Assembly: GCA_934630375.1 (NCBI GenBank) | Contig: CAKTVQ010000004.1 | Span: forward strand, 1 to 64,000 | Direction: 5' to 3' | DNA: 64,000 nucleotides | Source: an uncultured Collinsella sp. | Lineage (GTDB): Bacteria > Actinomycetota > Coriobacteriia > Coriobacteriales > Coriobacteriaceae | Part shown: one piece after another, positions 7,492 to 16,845 of the stretch | How the letters are laid out: each line of letters starts with the position of its first letter | Numbering within the stretch: the first letter of the stretch is position 1 | Notes under the pieces: model-generated | Seen by the model: the letters and a program-made list of their open reading frames with translations, nothing else | Told to the model about the DNA's origin: nothing | Databases searched by the model: none | Made by a program: the position numbers and the translations under genes

Positions 7492-8352
7492 ATGGCGCAG
7501 CACATGGCTCAGCAAAATGTCGAGGGCTCGCGCGATCTGTCCACGCTGGTCGACGCATCGGCCGAGCTGCAGCATCTGGTGCAGACCATCTGGCGCCTAC
7601 GCCAGCCCGACGGCTGTCCGTGGGACCGCGAGCAGACACATCAGAGCATTGGCAAGAACATGATCGAGGAGGCCTACGAGGCGCTCGACTGTATCGAGGC
7701 CGATGACGCGGCACATCTGCGCGAGGAGCTCGGCGACGTGCTCATGCAGGTGGTGCTGCACGCGCAGATCGCGGCGGACGCCGGCGAGTTTACGCTGGCC
7801 GACGTGGCGCGCGATATCGACGCCAAGCTCATTCGCCGCCACCCGCACGTGTTTGGCGATGCGGATGCCGACAACCCCGACGAGGTGCTCAAGATTTGGG
7901 ACGAGGTCAAGCTTGCCGAGAAGGCTGCCAAGGACAAGGCTGTGGCGGCGGGCGAGGCTGCGCCCGAAGGCCTGCTCGACGGCGTGCCCACGCACCTGCC
8001 GGCGCTGATGCAAGCTCAGAAGGTGTCGCGCAAGGCGGCGGCCGTGGGCTTTGAGTGGGAGACGGTCCAGGATGTGTGGGACGAGGTCGCCGAGGAGCGT
8101 GCCGAGTTTGAGGCCGAGGCTCCCGGAACGCCCGAGCGCGAGATGGAGTTTGGCGACCTGCTCTTTGCCCTGGTCAACGTGGCGCGCAAAGAGGGGATTG
8201 ACGCCGAGAGTGCCCTGCGCGCCAGCACGGCCAAGTTCCGCCGTCGCTGGGCTGCGATGGAGCAGATGGCGGCCGGTGCTCACGTGGATCTTGCCGAGCT
8301 TTCGACCCACGGCCTCAACGACCTGTGGGATGCCGCAAAGGCGGAGGAGTAA
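7492..8352 (+). CDS. mazG: Nucleoside triphosphate pyrophosphohydrolase MazG
   Basis: A 286-aa two-domain MazG that hydrolyses NTPs, including ppGpp precursors and damaged dNTPs, to NMP and pyrophosphate. The first domain shows LRQPDGCPWDREQTHQSI and the EEAYEALDCIE metal-binding helix; the second shows EFGDLLFALVNVARKEGIDAE and the terminal DLWDAAK. A GGAGGAGGACTAACC site precedes the ATG and lies in the end of the upstream gene, implying coupling. A strong terminator follows. Confidence 0.95.
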   Translation: MAQHMAQQNVEGSRDLSTLVDASAELQHLVQTIWRLRQPDGCPWDREQTHQSIGKNMIEEAYEALDCIEADDAAHLREELGDVLMQVVLHAQIAADAGEFTLADVARDIDAKLIRRHPHVFGDADADNPDEVLKIWDEVKLAEKAAKDKAVAAGEAAPEGLLDGVPTHLPALMQAQKVSRKAAAVGFEWETVQDVWDEVAEERAEFEAEAPGTPEREMEFGDLLFALVNVARKEGIDAESALRASTAKFRRRWAAMEQMAAGAHVDLAELSTHGLNDLWDAAKAEE

Positions 8353-8356
8353 GACT

Positions 8357-8402
8357 GCGGGAACGACGGGCTGACACGCCTCATCGTTCCCGCTAAATTT
8401 TT
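8357..8402 (+). terminator. Intrinsic terminator after mazG
   Basis: A perfect 10-bp stem (GCGGGAACGA at 8357 and TCGTTCCCGC at 8384-8393) is followed by AAATTTTTT. It separates mazG from the enolase promoter region. Confidence 0.85.
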
Positions 8403-8530
8403 CGAAAATCAAGTGTATCCCTCGGCTAACTTAGGGCATAATGCAAAAAGTGCGACATGGCTAACTTACGGAGACGCACCGACGGTGCACGGTCAGCCGG
8501 TCGCCAAGCATTCAACCCGTTTCCAAGTGA

Positions 8531-9832
<1,302 letters not shown>

Positions 9833-9896
9833 ACAAGTGATGCTCGCGGGGGCGGGGTTGACTCGGCTCCGCTCCACTTCTGATGGCTGCCATTGT

Positions 9897-9927
9897 GCGC
9901 TGGGCCATATGGCTCAGCGCCTTTTTT
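9897..9927 (+). terminator. Intrinsic terminator after eno
   Basis: GCGCTGGGCC and GGCTCAGCGC form a 10-bp stem with an ATAT loop, followed by six T bases. Confidence 0.9.
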
Positions 9928-10018
9928 ATGTCGAGCAAAGGCTGGCGAAGGCGGTGCGGGCGCTCGTGCTATAACTAAAGGACTTAGCGCAAACAAACCT
10001 CAACCGCACAAGGCGCAC

Positions 10019-10777
10019 ATGGATCAGATTTACGACAACAGGTACTATTCCACCGGTTCGCGCGAGCCGTCGCCTCGCCGTGCGCGCACGGTGCAGCTCG
10101 GTGGGTCCGCCTACGCCGGCATCGATCGCTCCACGCAGCGCCCGACAGGTACCTCGCGCCCCAATGCTCAAGTGAATACTTCGACAGATGGACCGGTGCG
10201 CCCGGCACGTTCGTCGCATGCGTCGCGTCCCTCGACTCAGGCACACGACAAATCGAGCAGGCCCTCGAACCGTTTTTCGGGCTCGGACTTTATGCATTAC
10301 GCCAACGACAACGCGGTGGTCAAGGCGATCTATGACTTTACGCATGGCTCTCTGCGTCCGCTGTTTATCGGTATCGTGGTGGCTCTGGCGCTCGTGAGCC
10401 TGTATTTCCCCGTGCGCGACCTGTACGTGGCAAAACGCTCGAACGACATCTTGGTCAAGCAGGTCGAGATTCGTCAGCAATACGATGATGAGTTGAAAAA
10501 AGACACTGACAAGTGGCTCTCGGAAGAGGGCGTTAAGGATTCGGCACGGGACCTGGGCATGGCGATGCCCGGCGAGAAGAGGATTGAAGTGCTGGGCCTG
10601 GACGATGATTCGGGCTCGTCGTCGAGTAAAAAGTCCTCAAACGCCAAGAAGGCCAGCGAAGTGGCCAAGGAAATCGAAGAAGTCGGCAAGGACGCGCCGT
10701 GGTACATCCAGGCGCTCGACATACTGTTTGGATTTAACGGCGTCGAGGGTCAGACGGTCGCGTCTAGCGGCAAATAG
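10019..10777 (+). CDS. Septum formation initiator (DivIC/FtsB-like) membrane protein
   Basis: A 252-aa single-pass protein. The first ~100 residues are basic, serine/proline-rich and probably disordered in the cytoplasm; one membrane helix lies near residues 113-134 (LRPLFIGIVVALALVSLYF), followed by a coiled coil (VKQVEIRQQYDDELKKDTDK) and the EEGVKDSARDLGMAMPGE segment typical of the FtsB/DivIC family. The last ~50 residues are Ser/Lys-rich. It probably links the divisome across the membrane. Start at ATG 10019; a weak AAGGCG precedes it. The gene lies between eno and ppx, a common position for this family. Confidence 0.82.
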   Translation: MDQIYDNRYYSTGSREPSPRRARTVQLGGSAYAGIDRSTQRPTGTSRPNAQVNTSTDGPVRPARSSHASRPSTQAHDKSSRPSNRFSGSDFMHYANDNAVVKAIYDFTHGSLRPLFIGIVVALALVSLYFPVRDLYVAKRSNDILVKQVEIRQQYDDELKKDTDKWLSEEGVKDSARDLGMAMPGEKRIEVLGLDDDSGSSSSKKSSNAKKASEVAKEIEEVGKDAPWYIQALDILFGFNGVEGQTVASSGK

Positions 10778-10797
10778 CGCCCGGAGGGGAGCCCGCA

Positions 10798-11802
10798 ATG
10801 ACAAATTGCAAACGCTATAAGGTAGCCGCGATCGACTTGGGAACGGTGTCGTCGCGACTGGTGTTGGCGCAGGTCGAGGCCGGGGCGATCGTGAAATCGT
10901 CCAAGCATACCGAGATTACCGACCTGGGCGAGGGCGTGGACGCGACGGGGCGCTTCTGCGAGGCGGCGGTCGAGCGCGTGCTCGCTGCGTGCCGTACGTT
11001 TGTGGACGAGGCGCGCGCCTTTGGGGCCGTGTGCGTCTGCACCACGTGCACGAGTGCCGCGCGCGATGCGTCCAATGCCGCGTTGCTGCTGGACGGCCTG
11101 CGCGAGTTGGGGCTCGAACCACAGGTGATTCCGGGCGAGGTCGAGGCGCGCCTGACGTTTTTTGGCGTGGCGCACGACTTTGCCGGCGAGCGCATCATCG
11201 TCGCGGATTCGGGCGGCGGGTCCACGGAACTCGCGACGGGCGTATACGCTCCGGAGCGCGGCGTCTTTGCGCTGGAGGGAACGCGCTCGCTGGACATCGG
11301 TTGCCGTCGCGTGACGGAGCGCTTTTTCTCCGCGTTGCCGCCCGCGGATGGCGAGCTTGCTGCCGCTGCCGCGTGGGCAGGCGAGCAGTTCGCCGCCTAT
11401 TTTGAGGGCCTGCCTGTCGACTTTGAGCGCGCCGAACGCTTAGTCGCGGTGGGCGGCACGGTGACTACGCTGGTGGCTCTGGTCCACGAGCTGGAACCGT
11501 ACGATTCGAGCTTTGTGCACCTACGCGAGCTGTCGCTGGAGCAGGTCTCGGCCGCTATCGAGCGCATGTCTGTGTTGGACGCGGAAGGCATCGCCGCGCT
11601 ACCGGGTGTACAGCCCAAACGCGCGGGCGTGATCTTGGCTGGTGCCGTGGTGATTCGCGAGCTTATGCGAGCCGGCGGCTACGACACGCTCACCGTAAGC
11701 GAGAACAGCCTGCTTGCCGGCATGGCTGCCACCATCAACGAGACTCTCGACGGCGCGACCCCCACCATCGGCTGGACCCCGAGCCTCAGCGCCTTCCAAT
11801 AA
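10798..11802 (+). CDS. ppx: Exopolyphosphatase / guanosine pentaphosphatase (Ppx/GppA)
   Basis: A 334-aa ASKHA-fold phosphatase that degrades polyphosphate or pppGpp. The phosphate-1 loop is VAAIDLGTVSSRLVLA (Thr in place of the more common Asn-Ser), the phosphate-2 region is IIVADSGGGSTELATG, and VAVGGTVTTLVAL is the third nucleotide-fold motif. It follows the DivIC-like gene by 20 bases with a GGAGGGGAG site and is probably co-transcribed. A hairpin repeat starts right at its stop codon. Confidence 0.88.
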   Translation: MTNCKRYKVAAIDLGTVSSRLVLAQVEAGAIVKSSKHTEITDLGEGVDATGRFCEAAVERVLAACRTFVDEARAFGAVCVCTTCTSAARDASNAALLLDGLRELGLEPQVIPGEVEARLTFFGVAHDFAGERIIVADSGGGSTELATGVYAPERGVFALEGTRSLDIGCRRVTERFFSALPPADGELAAAAAWAGEQFAAYFEGLPVDFERAERLVAVGGTVTTLVALVHELEPYDSSFVHLRELSLEQVSAAIERMSVLDAEGIAALPGVQPKRAGVILAGAVVIRELMRAGGYDTLTVSENSLLAGMAATINETLDGATPTIGWTPSLSAFQ

Positions 11803-11866
11803 GTTGCGGTGAAATACGGACTAAATCGCCCTTTCGGGCCCCAAACAGTCCCTATTCCACCGCAAC
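11803..11866. repeat. Palindromic repeat GTTGCGGTGAAATA-GGACT, copy 1
   Basis: The arms at 11803-11823 and 11846-11866 pair with three mismatches over 21 bases around a loop that itself contains GCCCTTTCGGGC. It begins immediately after the ppx stop and may work as its terminator. A perfect version of the same palindrome is at 51225-51289. Confidence 0.75.
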
Positions 11867-11870
11867 TCAA

Positions 11871-11930
11871 CAGCCGGCACTTAGGGACGTTCCTCCTCTG
11901 CCGGCACCTGGGGACAGTCCTTGGGTTGAT
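11871..11930. repeat. Degenerate copy of the GCCGGCA-TTAGGGACGTTCC repeat
   Basis: The sequence CAGCCGGCACTTAGGGACG followed by TTCCTCCTCTGCCGGCA closely matches the left half of the perfect palindrome at 50095-50152; the right half has diverged to CCTGGGGACAGTCC. From here to the tRNA (about 370 bases) there is no gene; the rest holds a degenerate duplication of the tRNA-Leu end. Confidence 0.6.
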
Positions 11931-11984
11931 ACGGGCAGTCAAAAAAGTCCCGTTCCAAATTATCTGCTCTGCAGTTGACTGCGT

Positions 11985-12054
11985 TCAAAAGAAACGAGCC
12001 CGCATCTCAAAGGGATACGAGCTCGCAAGCAATCACATGGTAGGGGCGGTGGGA
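11985..12054 (-). other. Degenerate duplicate of the tRNA-Leu 3' end and trailer
   Basis: This 70-base segment aligns with 12182-12250, which holds the trailer hairpin and 3' end of the tRNA-Leu gene. The last 17 bases (12038-12054, TGGTAGGGGCGGTGGGA) are identical to the tRNA's CCA end, acceptor strand and part of the T arm, after which homology stops. It is therefore a tRNA remnant, from gene duplication or from integration at the tRNA. Confidence 0.65.
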
Positions 12055-12233
12055 CGTCTGCGTATTTGCTGCGCAAATCCGCACCGGCTTCGGTCGCCTG
12101 CCGGCGTCCTCGCCGGCTCGCTACGGACGCTGTGCGTCCGCTTGACGCTCGCCCCCTCGCGGGTTCGAGCCCCACCGGCGTCCAAAAGAAACAAGCCCGC
12201 ATCCCCAGGGGGCACGGGCCCGTAAAAGCCAAA

Positions 12234-12318
12234 TGGTAGGGGCGGTGGGACTCGAACCCACAATCCTTGCGGCGAGAGATTTTAAGTCTCCTGCGTATGC
12301 CAATTCCGCCACGCCCCC
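12234..12318 (-). tRNA. tRNA-Leu (anticodon TAA), CCA encoded
   Basis: Read on the minus strand the gene starts GGGGGCGTGGCGGAATTGGC, has an anticodon loop centred on CTTAAAA (anticodon TAA, reading UUA), an extended class II variable arm, and the T arm GTGGGTTCGAGTCCCAC. The acceptor strand CGCCCCT plus A is followed by encoded CCA. The trailer (12182-12233) contains a GCCCGT/ATGCGGGC hairpin and a T-rich run that probably terminates transcription. Confidence 0.95.
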
Positions 12319-12349
12319 GTGAGACTAGAAGTCTAGCACAAGCCGTCCG

Positions 12350-12973
12350 TTACGCGTTGACTGCCATCGAGTGTTGGCCCGACTTCTCCAGGAACTCTTG
12401 GAACTTGGCCTCGTCACCCTTGTTTTGGTACTGCAGCGCCAGCAGATACTCCAGGCGGCAGCGCTTGACCGGGTCGTCGCCGGCCTCCTTGAGCATGCGT
12501 TCCAGCTCGGGAATGTCGTTGTGGCGCTTGAGGATCATCGTGTCGTACATCAGTTGGCATTCGTGTGCGACCGCCTCGGCCTGACCGCCCTCAAAGCCCT
12601 TGATCTCGTGCAAAAGTTCCTTAGACTTTTTGCGGTCCTCCTGGCCAACGTAGTAGTTAAAGGCCTTGATCACCAGGTCGACGCGCTGCATCTTGGGCAG
12701 GTTGAGTCCCAGCAGCAGGTCGAACATCTCGCTGGCGCGCTCGTGGTCCTCGCGCAGCAGATAGGAGTTCAGACGCAGGTAGTCGCGGTTGTAGCGCGGG
12801 TACAGCATGCTGGTGAGTTTGCCGTCGAGCAAACGATCGAACTCGTCCCACTGCTTGGCAGCCATAAGCTGCTGCAGACGCTTGAACGTGGTGCGTTTTT
12901 TGACGCTAAAGAACACCGACACGCCGATGCAGATGATAACGACGGCGGTCCAGAGTGTGCGGGAATCGGGCAT
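12350..12973 (-). CDS. Membrane-anchored protein with helical repeats, unknown function
   Basis: A 207-aa protein with one N-terminal membrane helix (LWTAVVIICIGVSVFFSVK, about residues 7-25) and a soluble part built of amphipathic helices reminiscent of TPR-type repeats (for example LLREDHERASEMFDLLLGLN and RCRLEYLLALQYQNKGDEAK). There are no catalytic motifs that I recognise. ATG 12973 is used; the frame is open upstream but without a convincing start. It lies next to tRNA-Leu on the same strand and has its own transcription unit. Confidence 0.75.
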   Translation of the reverse strand: MPDSRTLWTAVVIICIGVSVFFSVKKRTTFKRLQQLMAAKQWDEFDRLLDGKLTSMLYPRYNRDYLRLNSYLLREDHERASEMFDLLLGLNLPKMQRVDLVIKAFNYYVGQEDRKKSKELLHEIKGFEGGQAEAVAHECQLMYDTMILKRHNDIPELERMLKEAGDDPVKRCRLEYLLALQYQNKGDEAKFQEFLEKSGQHSMAVNA

Positions 12974-13136
12974 GTTAGGGTCCTTAGTCGCTCGTAGCGC
13001 GAGCGGTATGACAACACGTACTAGATGTATTATACGCAGCGCACAAGCAAACTGGCATAAAAGCTCATCGAGGCTGAGTGCCATCGCTCGCTGCGGTACA
13101 CTTACCTAAAGTAAACCATGAAGGGAGACACTACCT

Positions 13137-13424
13137 ATGAAGAAGATCGTTTTGGCTTGCGGTGCTGGCGCTGCTACTTCCACGCTTGTTGCCCAGAAGG
13201 TCGCTACCATGCTCGACGCCAACGGTTACGCCGACAAGTACGAGATCGTGCAGTGCGCCATCTCCGAGGCCAAGGACTACTGCGACGAGGGTGCCGATCT
13301 GCTGATCGCCACCACCGTTGCCCCCGAGGGCCTCACCTGCCCGTACGTGAGCGGCGTGCCCTTCATGACCGGCATGAACCGCGTCGCTGCCGAGAAGGCC
13401 GTTCTCGACGTCATGGCTCAGTAG
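13137..13424 (+). CDS. PTS IIB subunit, galactitol (GatB) family
   Basis: A 95-aa phosphocarrier. The N-terminal KKIVLACGAGAATSTLVAQKV is the GatB-type IIB phosphate loop with the phosphorylated cysteine at residue 8. IIB takes phosphate from IIA and passes it to the sugar bound by IIC. No IIA or IIC gene is adjacent, so it would need partners encoded elsewhere or have a regulatory role. The start follows AAGGGAG. It is 11 bases upstream of a VOC-family gene, with which it is probably co-transcribed. Confidence 0.9.
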   Translation: MKKIVLACGAGAATSTLVAQKVATMLDANGYADKYEIVQCAISEAKDYCDEGADLLIATTVAPEGLTCPYVSGVPFMTGMNRVAAEKAVLDVMAQ

Positions 13425-13435
13425 GCGCTACCTGT

Positions 13436-13810
13436 ATGAATGAGCAGAACGCCAATCCGGTCGAGCTCTTTGGCATGCGCGTTGCCCATGTGGGCATTAA
13501 CGCCACCGATCCGGCAGACGCCCTGGAGATCGCGGAGCTGTTCTCGACGATGATGGGCCTGCCCGTTATCGAGACCCCGGTTTCGTACTTTAACGATTCG
13601 CTGATCGAGGTCATGAAGCAGAACGGTCGTGGCACCAAGGGCCACATCGGCTTTGCCGTCAACGACATCGATGCGGCCGAGAAGTGGTTTGCCGAGCGCG
13701 GGCTCGAGGTCAACGAGGAGTCGCGCGTGCTGCTGCCCGACGGCGGCACCAAGCTCGTGTACTTTACGCGCGAGTTCGCCGGCTTCGCCGTGCACCTGTG
13801 CCGCGAGTAG
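13436..13810 (+). CDS. VOC (glyoxalase/dioxygenase) superfamily protein
   Basis: A 124-aa single VOC unit. The first metal ligand is likely the His in MRVAHVGINATDPADALE, with a second His in GHIGFAVNDIDAAEKWF and a glutamate near the end of the beta strands. Members of this family include glyoxalase I, epimerases and dioxygenases; the substrate cannot be called. Pairing with a PTS IIB gene suggests sugar or sugar-acid metabolism. The ATG at 13436 has no strong ribosome site, suggesting coupling to the gene before. A terminator follows. Confidence 0.82.
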   Translation: MNEQNANPVELFGMRVAHVGINATDPADALEIAELFSTMMGLPVIETPVSYFNDSLIEVMKQNGRGTKGHIGFAVNDIDAAEKWFAERGLEVNEESRVLLPDGGTKLVYFTREFAGFAVHLCRE

Positions 13811-13834
13811 CGCACAGGCTGCTATAGCTAGCAA

Positions 13835-13870
13835 AAAGGGATAGGGCCGCATGGCCTTATCCCTTTATTT
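13835..13870 (+). terminator. Terminator between VOC gene and histidine kinase gene
   Basis: AAAGGGATAGGGCC at 13835 pairs with GGCCTTATCCCTTT ending at 13866 around a GCAT loop. T-rich on the right and A-rich on the left, it could serve both converging genes. Confidence 0.88.
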
Positions 13871-13885
13871 ATGCCGAGGGGCTTT

Positions 13886-15181
13886 CTATCGTGGCAGGCG
13901 AATCGTAAAGCGGCTGCCGACGCCTTCGACCGAGGTTACGCCGATGACGCCGCCGTGGCTGTCGACGATCCACTTGGCAATGGCGAGCCCCAGGCCCGAA
14001 CCCTGTGCGCCGGCATCGCGCGCGTTATCGGCGCGGTAGAACCGCTCAAACGCGTGAGCTGCGGATTCTTGGTTCATGCCGATGCCCTCGTCCTCAACAC
14101 TTATGTCGATCGTGCCCGTGCCCGCATCCGGCGTTACGCCAAACGAGATGGATGTGCCCGCGTCCGAATACTTGGCGGCGTTCTGCACGATCACGCGCAG
14201 AGCCTGCTTCACGAGCGCCACGTCGACCGGCGCGTTGCAGCGCGGGTCACCGACAAGCGCGGCGTCGTACGCCAGCCGATACGTGTGCCCAGTATCGATC
14301 ATCTGCGATTCCTCGCACACCTCACCGAGCAACGCGGCCAGATTGGTATCCACGCGCCGCAGCACGGTGCGACCGGCATCGCCGCGCGCCAAAAACAGCA
14401 GCTGCTCCACGAGCTCCTGCATGTGTTCGCTTTCGGCCTTGAGCGAGGCGATGGATTCCGCCAACACGTCCGGGTCGTCTTTGCCCCAGCGGTCGAGCAT
14501 GTTCACGTAGCCCTGGATCACCGCGATGGGCGTGCGCAGCTCGTGGCTTGCGTCGTTGACAAAGCGCATCTGCTGCAGCTTGGCCTCTTGCATTTGGCGC
14601 AGCAGGCGGTTGAGTGCGACCTCGATACTCGCCAGGTCGGCATCGCCGGTGGTGACGCTCGGTGAATCGACGCTTGCACGCTCGATGGCCTGCTCCAGCG
14701 TTTCCATCTTGCCGCCGGCGAGCTGCATGCGGCCGAGCTCGTCCACGCGCAGTGCCAAGTCATTGAGCGGCGCCATGGTGCGGCGCACGCGGCGGGCGCC
14801 GCCGAGCATGTTAAGCACGCTGATGACCTGCCCGCCCGCAACGACAACATAGAGGGGCCACAGCGCGACGAGGTCTTGCGCGAGGGGGAAGGTCTTGATG
14901 GTGTGCGCGAGTTCGACGGTATAGGTGAGCGTGGCCAGGTTCCAGTCGCGCGCGGGCGCGAGCGACATGCCGTGAATAGTGGCGCTGGGGATCCAGCCTG
15001 CGGTAAACGCGCCGTCGGCCAGCGTCTGGTTGTAGCCATAGACCAGGATTGCCGCTGCAGCAACCATCAGCCACAGGTCGAGCCAGATGTAGCTCGCTAG
15101 GCGCCGCCACATATAGCCCCAGTTGATGGCGCGGGCGATGGATGTGACGCGCTTGGCCTCGGCGTTACGCGCGGCAGACAT
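13886..15181 (-). CDS. Sensor histidine kinase
   Basis: A ~431-aa membrane histidine kinase. Two membrane helices flank an extracytoplasmic sensor of about 80 residues (first near LDLWLMVAAAAILVYGYN, second near LVALWPLYVVVAGGQVISVL), followed by a HAMP-like linker, the HisKA box FVNDASHELRTPIAVIQGY with the phosphorylated His near residue 213, and the ATPase boxes VIVQNAAKYSD, DEGIGM and GSGLGLAIAKWIV. Start at ATG 15181 overlaps the regulator's stop by 17 bases; ATG 15112 is an alternative. It is transcribed with the upstream regulator. The signal is unknown. Confidence 0.92.
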   Translation of the reverse strand: MSAARNAEAKRVTSIARAINWGYMWRRLASYIWLDLWLMVAAAAILVYGYNQTLADGAFTAGWIPSATIHGMSLAPARDWNLATLTYTVELAHTIKTFPLAQDLVALWPLYVVVAGGQVISVLNMLGGARRVRRTMAPLNDLALRVDELGRMQLAGGKMETLEQAIERASVDSPSVTTGDADLASIEVALNRLLRQMQEAKLQQMRFVNDASHELRTPIAVIQGYVNMLDRWGKDDPDVLAESIASLKAESEHMQELVEQLLFLARGDAGRTVLRRVDTNLAALLGEVCEESQMIDTGHTYRLAYDAALVGDPRCNAPVDVALVKQALRVIVQNAAKYSDAGTSISFGVTPDAGTGTIDISVEDEGIGMNQESAAHAFERFYRADNARDAGAQGSGLGLAIAKWIVDSHGGVIGVTSVEGVGSRFTIRLPR

Positions 15182-15950
15182 AGCCCACCCCGCGCACGGT
15201 CTGGATGATGCGGGTACCACCGGCGTCCTCGATCTTGGCGCGCAGGTGCGCGATGTGCACGTCGACGTTGTTGGTGTCGCCCACGTATTCGTAGCCCAGC
15301 GCTTCGTGCGCGATGCGCTCGCGCGCGAGCACGGTCTCGGCATGCGCCATAAGCAGGGCGAGGACGTCGAACTCGCGGGCCGTGAGCGCGATGGGCGAGC
15401 CGCCGACCGTGACTTCGCGGCGGTCGGGGTCGAGCGCGACCGAGCCCACGGTGAGCGCGGCGGGGGAGGGCGTGGCAGCGGTCTGGACCGTGTCGGTTGC
15501 CGGGGGCATCGCAACGGCGCTCCCGGCCGCGCCGCCCGCCATACCCGCCCCGGCGCGGGCGCCGCCAACGCCCGAAGCCGCCCGCACGGCCTCCGAGCGC
15601 TTCAGCGCCACACGGATCCTTGCGAACAACTCCTCAATCGCAAATGGCTTGGTCAGGTAATCGTCGGCGCCGGCATCGAGCCCGGCCACTTTGTCCATCA
15701 CGGCATCGCGCGCGGTGACCATGATCACCGGCACATCCTTGTGCTTGCGGACACGCCGCAAGACCTCCATGCCGTTGAGCTGCGGCAACAGCACGTCGAG
15801 CAGAATCAGATCGTAGTCGCGCTCCAGCGCCAGGTCCACGGCAGTGCGGCCATCGGCGGCGTGTTCCACCTGGTAGCCCTCGTGCTCCAGCTCGAGCGTC
15901 ACAAAGCGGGCGATTTTCTCCTCGTCCTCTACGATCAAGATCCGTGCCAT
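15165..15950 (-). CDS. OmpR-family response regulator
   Basis: A 261-aa regulator with an N-terminal receiver (phosphorylated Asp52 in LILLDVLLPQLNG, conserved Lys in YLTKPFAIEEL) and a C-terminal winged helix (LTAREFDVLALLMAHAETVL and HIAHLRAKIEDAGG). The linker of roughly 45 residues is unusually long and rich in Ala, Gly and Pro. It is the partner of the kinase encoded just downstream. Targets are unknown; no operator pattern was recognised. Confidence 0.94.
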   Translation of the reverse strand: MARILIVEDEEKIARFVTLELEHEGYQVEHAADGRTAVDLALERDYDLILLDVLLPQLNGMEVLRRVRKHKDVPVIMVTARDAVMDKVAGLDAGADDYLTKPFAIEELFARIRVALKRSEAVRAASGVGGARAGAGMAGGAAGSAVAMPPATDTVQTAATPSPAALTVGSVALDPDRREVTVGGSPIALTAREFDVLALLMAHAETVLARERIAHEALGYEYVGDTNNVDVHIAHLRAKIEDAGGTRIIQTVRGVGYVCRA

Positions 15951-15970
15951 GCGTGCCCCCCCGTCTGCGA

Positions 15971-16513
15971 TTACTTGTCGTCGTTGAGATTTTGCTTGAT
16001 GTCGTCTGCGGCGTTGGCAGCGCTATCCATAAGGTTGTTGATGCTGCCGGGCACGTCGCCGTCGCTGTCGATGCGGTAGCGCATGCCAAAGAACAGGCCA
16101 ATCAGCATCAGCCATATCGTGGCGCCCCAGGCAAACAGCGCGACGATGGGGATCAGGATGGGGATGTTGAGGATGATCGCATCGCGGCGCGTGGCGATAA
16201 ACTTGGTGTCCAGACTCAGGCGGAAGAGCTTTTTGAGGTACTCCCACACGCTGTCCATCTTCTTGGAGAAGTCGGTCTTTTCGCTCGACTTTTCGTAGGC
16301 TGCCTGCGCGGCGACCATCTCGGCAGAGGGCTCATCGACTGGCGCGGACTCGGTGGCGGCATGCGCCGACGTGGTCTGGGTCTTGCCCTGCGACTCGAGC
16401 CAAATGATGGCATCCAAAACGTTACCGTCGGCAGCGTCGAGCGCCGCCTTGGCATCGGTGTAGCTCACGTTGCACTTGGTGCGGATGGTTTCAACTTTTT
16501 CGAGGTCGTCCAT
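15971..16513 (-). CDS. DUF4342-type membrane protein with UBA-like N-terminus
   Basis: A 180-aa protein. The N-terminus EKVETIRTKCNVSYTDAKAALDAADGNVLDAIIWLE is a UBA/TS-N-like three-helix fold, followed by a variable linker and a DUF4342-like region with a membrane helix pair around IILNIPILIPIVALFAWGATIWLMLIGLFF. Function is unknown. It is encoded 21 bases upstream of the response regulator on the same strand, so it may be the first gene of that operon and take part in the envelope signal. Confidence 0.75.
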   Translation of the reverse strand: MDDLEKVETIRTKCNVSYTDAKAALDAADGNVLDAIIWLESQGKTQTTSAHAATESAPVDEPSAEMVAAQAAYEKSSEKTDFSKKMDSVWEYLKKLFRLSLDTKFIATRRDAIILNIPILIPIVALFAWGATIWLMLIGLFFGMRYRIDSDGDVPGSINNLMDSAANAADDIKQNLNDDK

Positions 16514-16631
16514 GACCTGTCCTTTCGTTCGATGGGCGCGACGCCGGGCGAACTGCCCGGGCGCGAGCGCTGCGTTCGGCGGCCTGCGTTGCGCGGCGCC
16601 GCCCCGCCCTTGGTCGAACTCTATAGTGCAG

Positions 16632-16659
16632 GTTATAGATTAAGCGATTCTTGAGCCAA
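16632..16659 (-). promoter_or_regulatory. Possible sigma-70 promoter for the DUF4342-regulator-kinase operon
   Basis: On the minus strand TTGGCT (16654-16659) and TATAAC (16632-16637) are 16 bases apart, about 120 bases upstream of the first gene. The gap 16514-16845 shows no gene. The match is moderate and unverified. Confidence 0.4.
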
Positions 16660-16845
16660 GATTAATGTTGGATGAGTTTTTGGGTGGCAGTGGGAAAAGT
16701 ATTAGACCTCGATAGCGGGAGATGGGGTGCCGGTGCAAAACGGCGTCAAGGGTTGGTCGAGCAGGCGGTTTTCAAGCGACTGGGACATGGCGGGCGGTCG
16801 ATCGCCTATACTGGTTGGGCTCAACTGGAGAGGTGATAACTAGTT

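Noticed and set aside
12120-12185. Possible plus-strand tRNA ending GCGGGTTCGAGCCCCAC
   Set aside because: A complementary acceptor strand gives only ~60 bases and there is no anticodon arm; at most a tRNA fragment.
11947-12232. Frames overlapping the tRNA-Leu region on the minus strand
   Set aside because: They read through the tRNA gene and its duplicate and have no domain or ribosome site.
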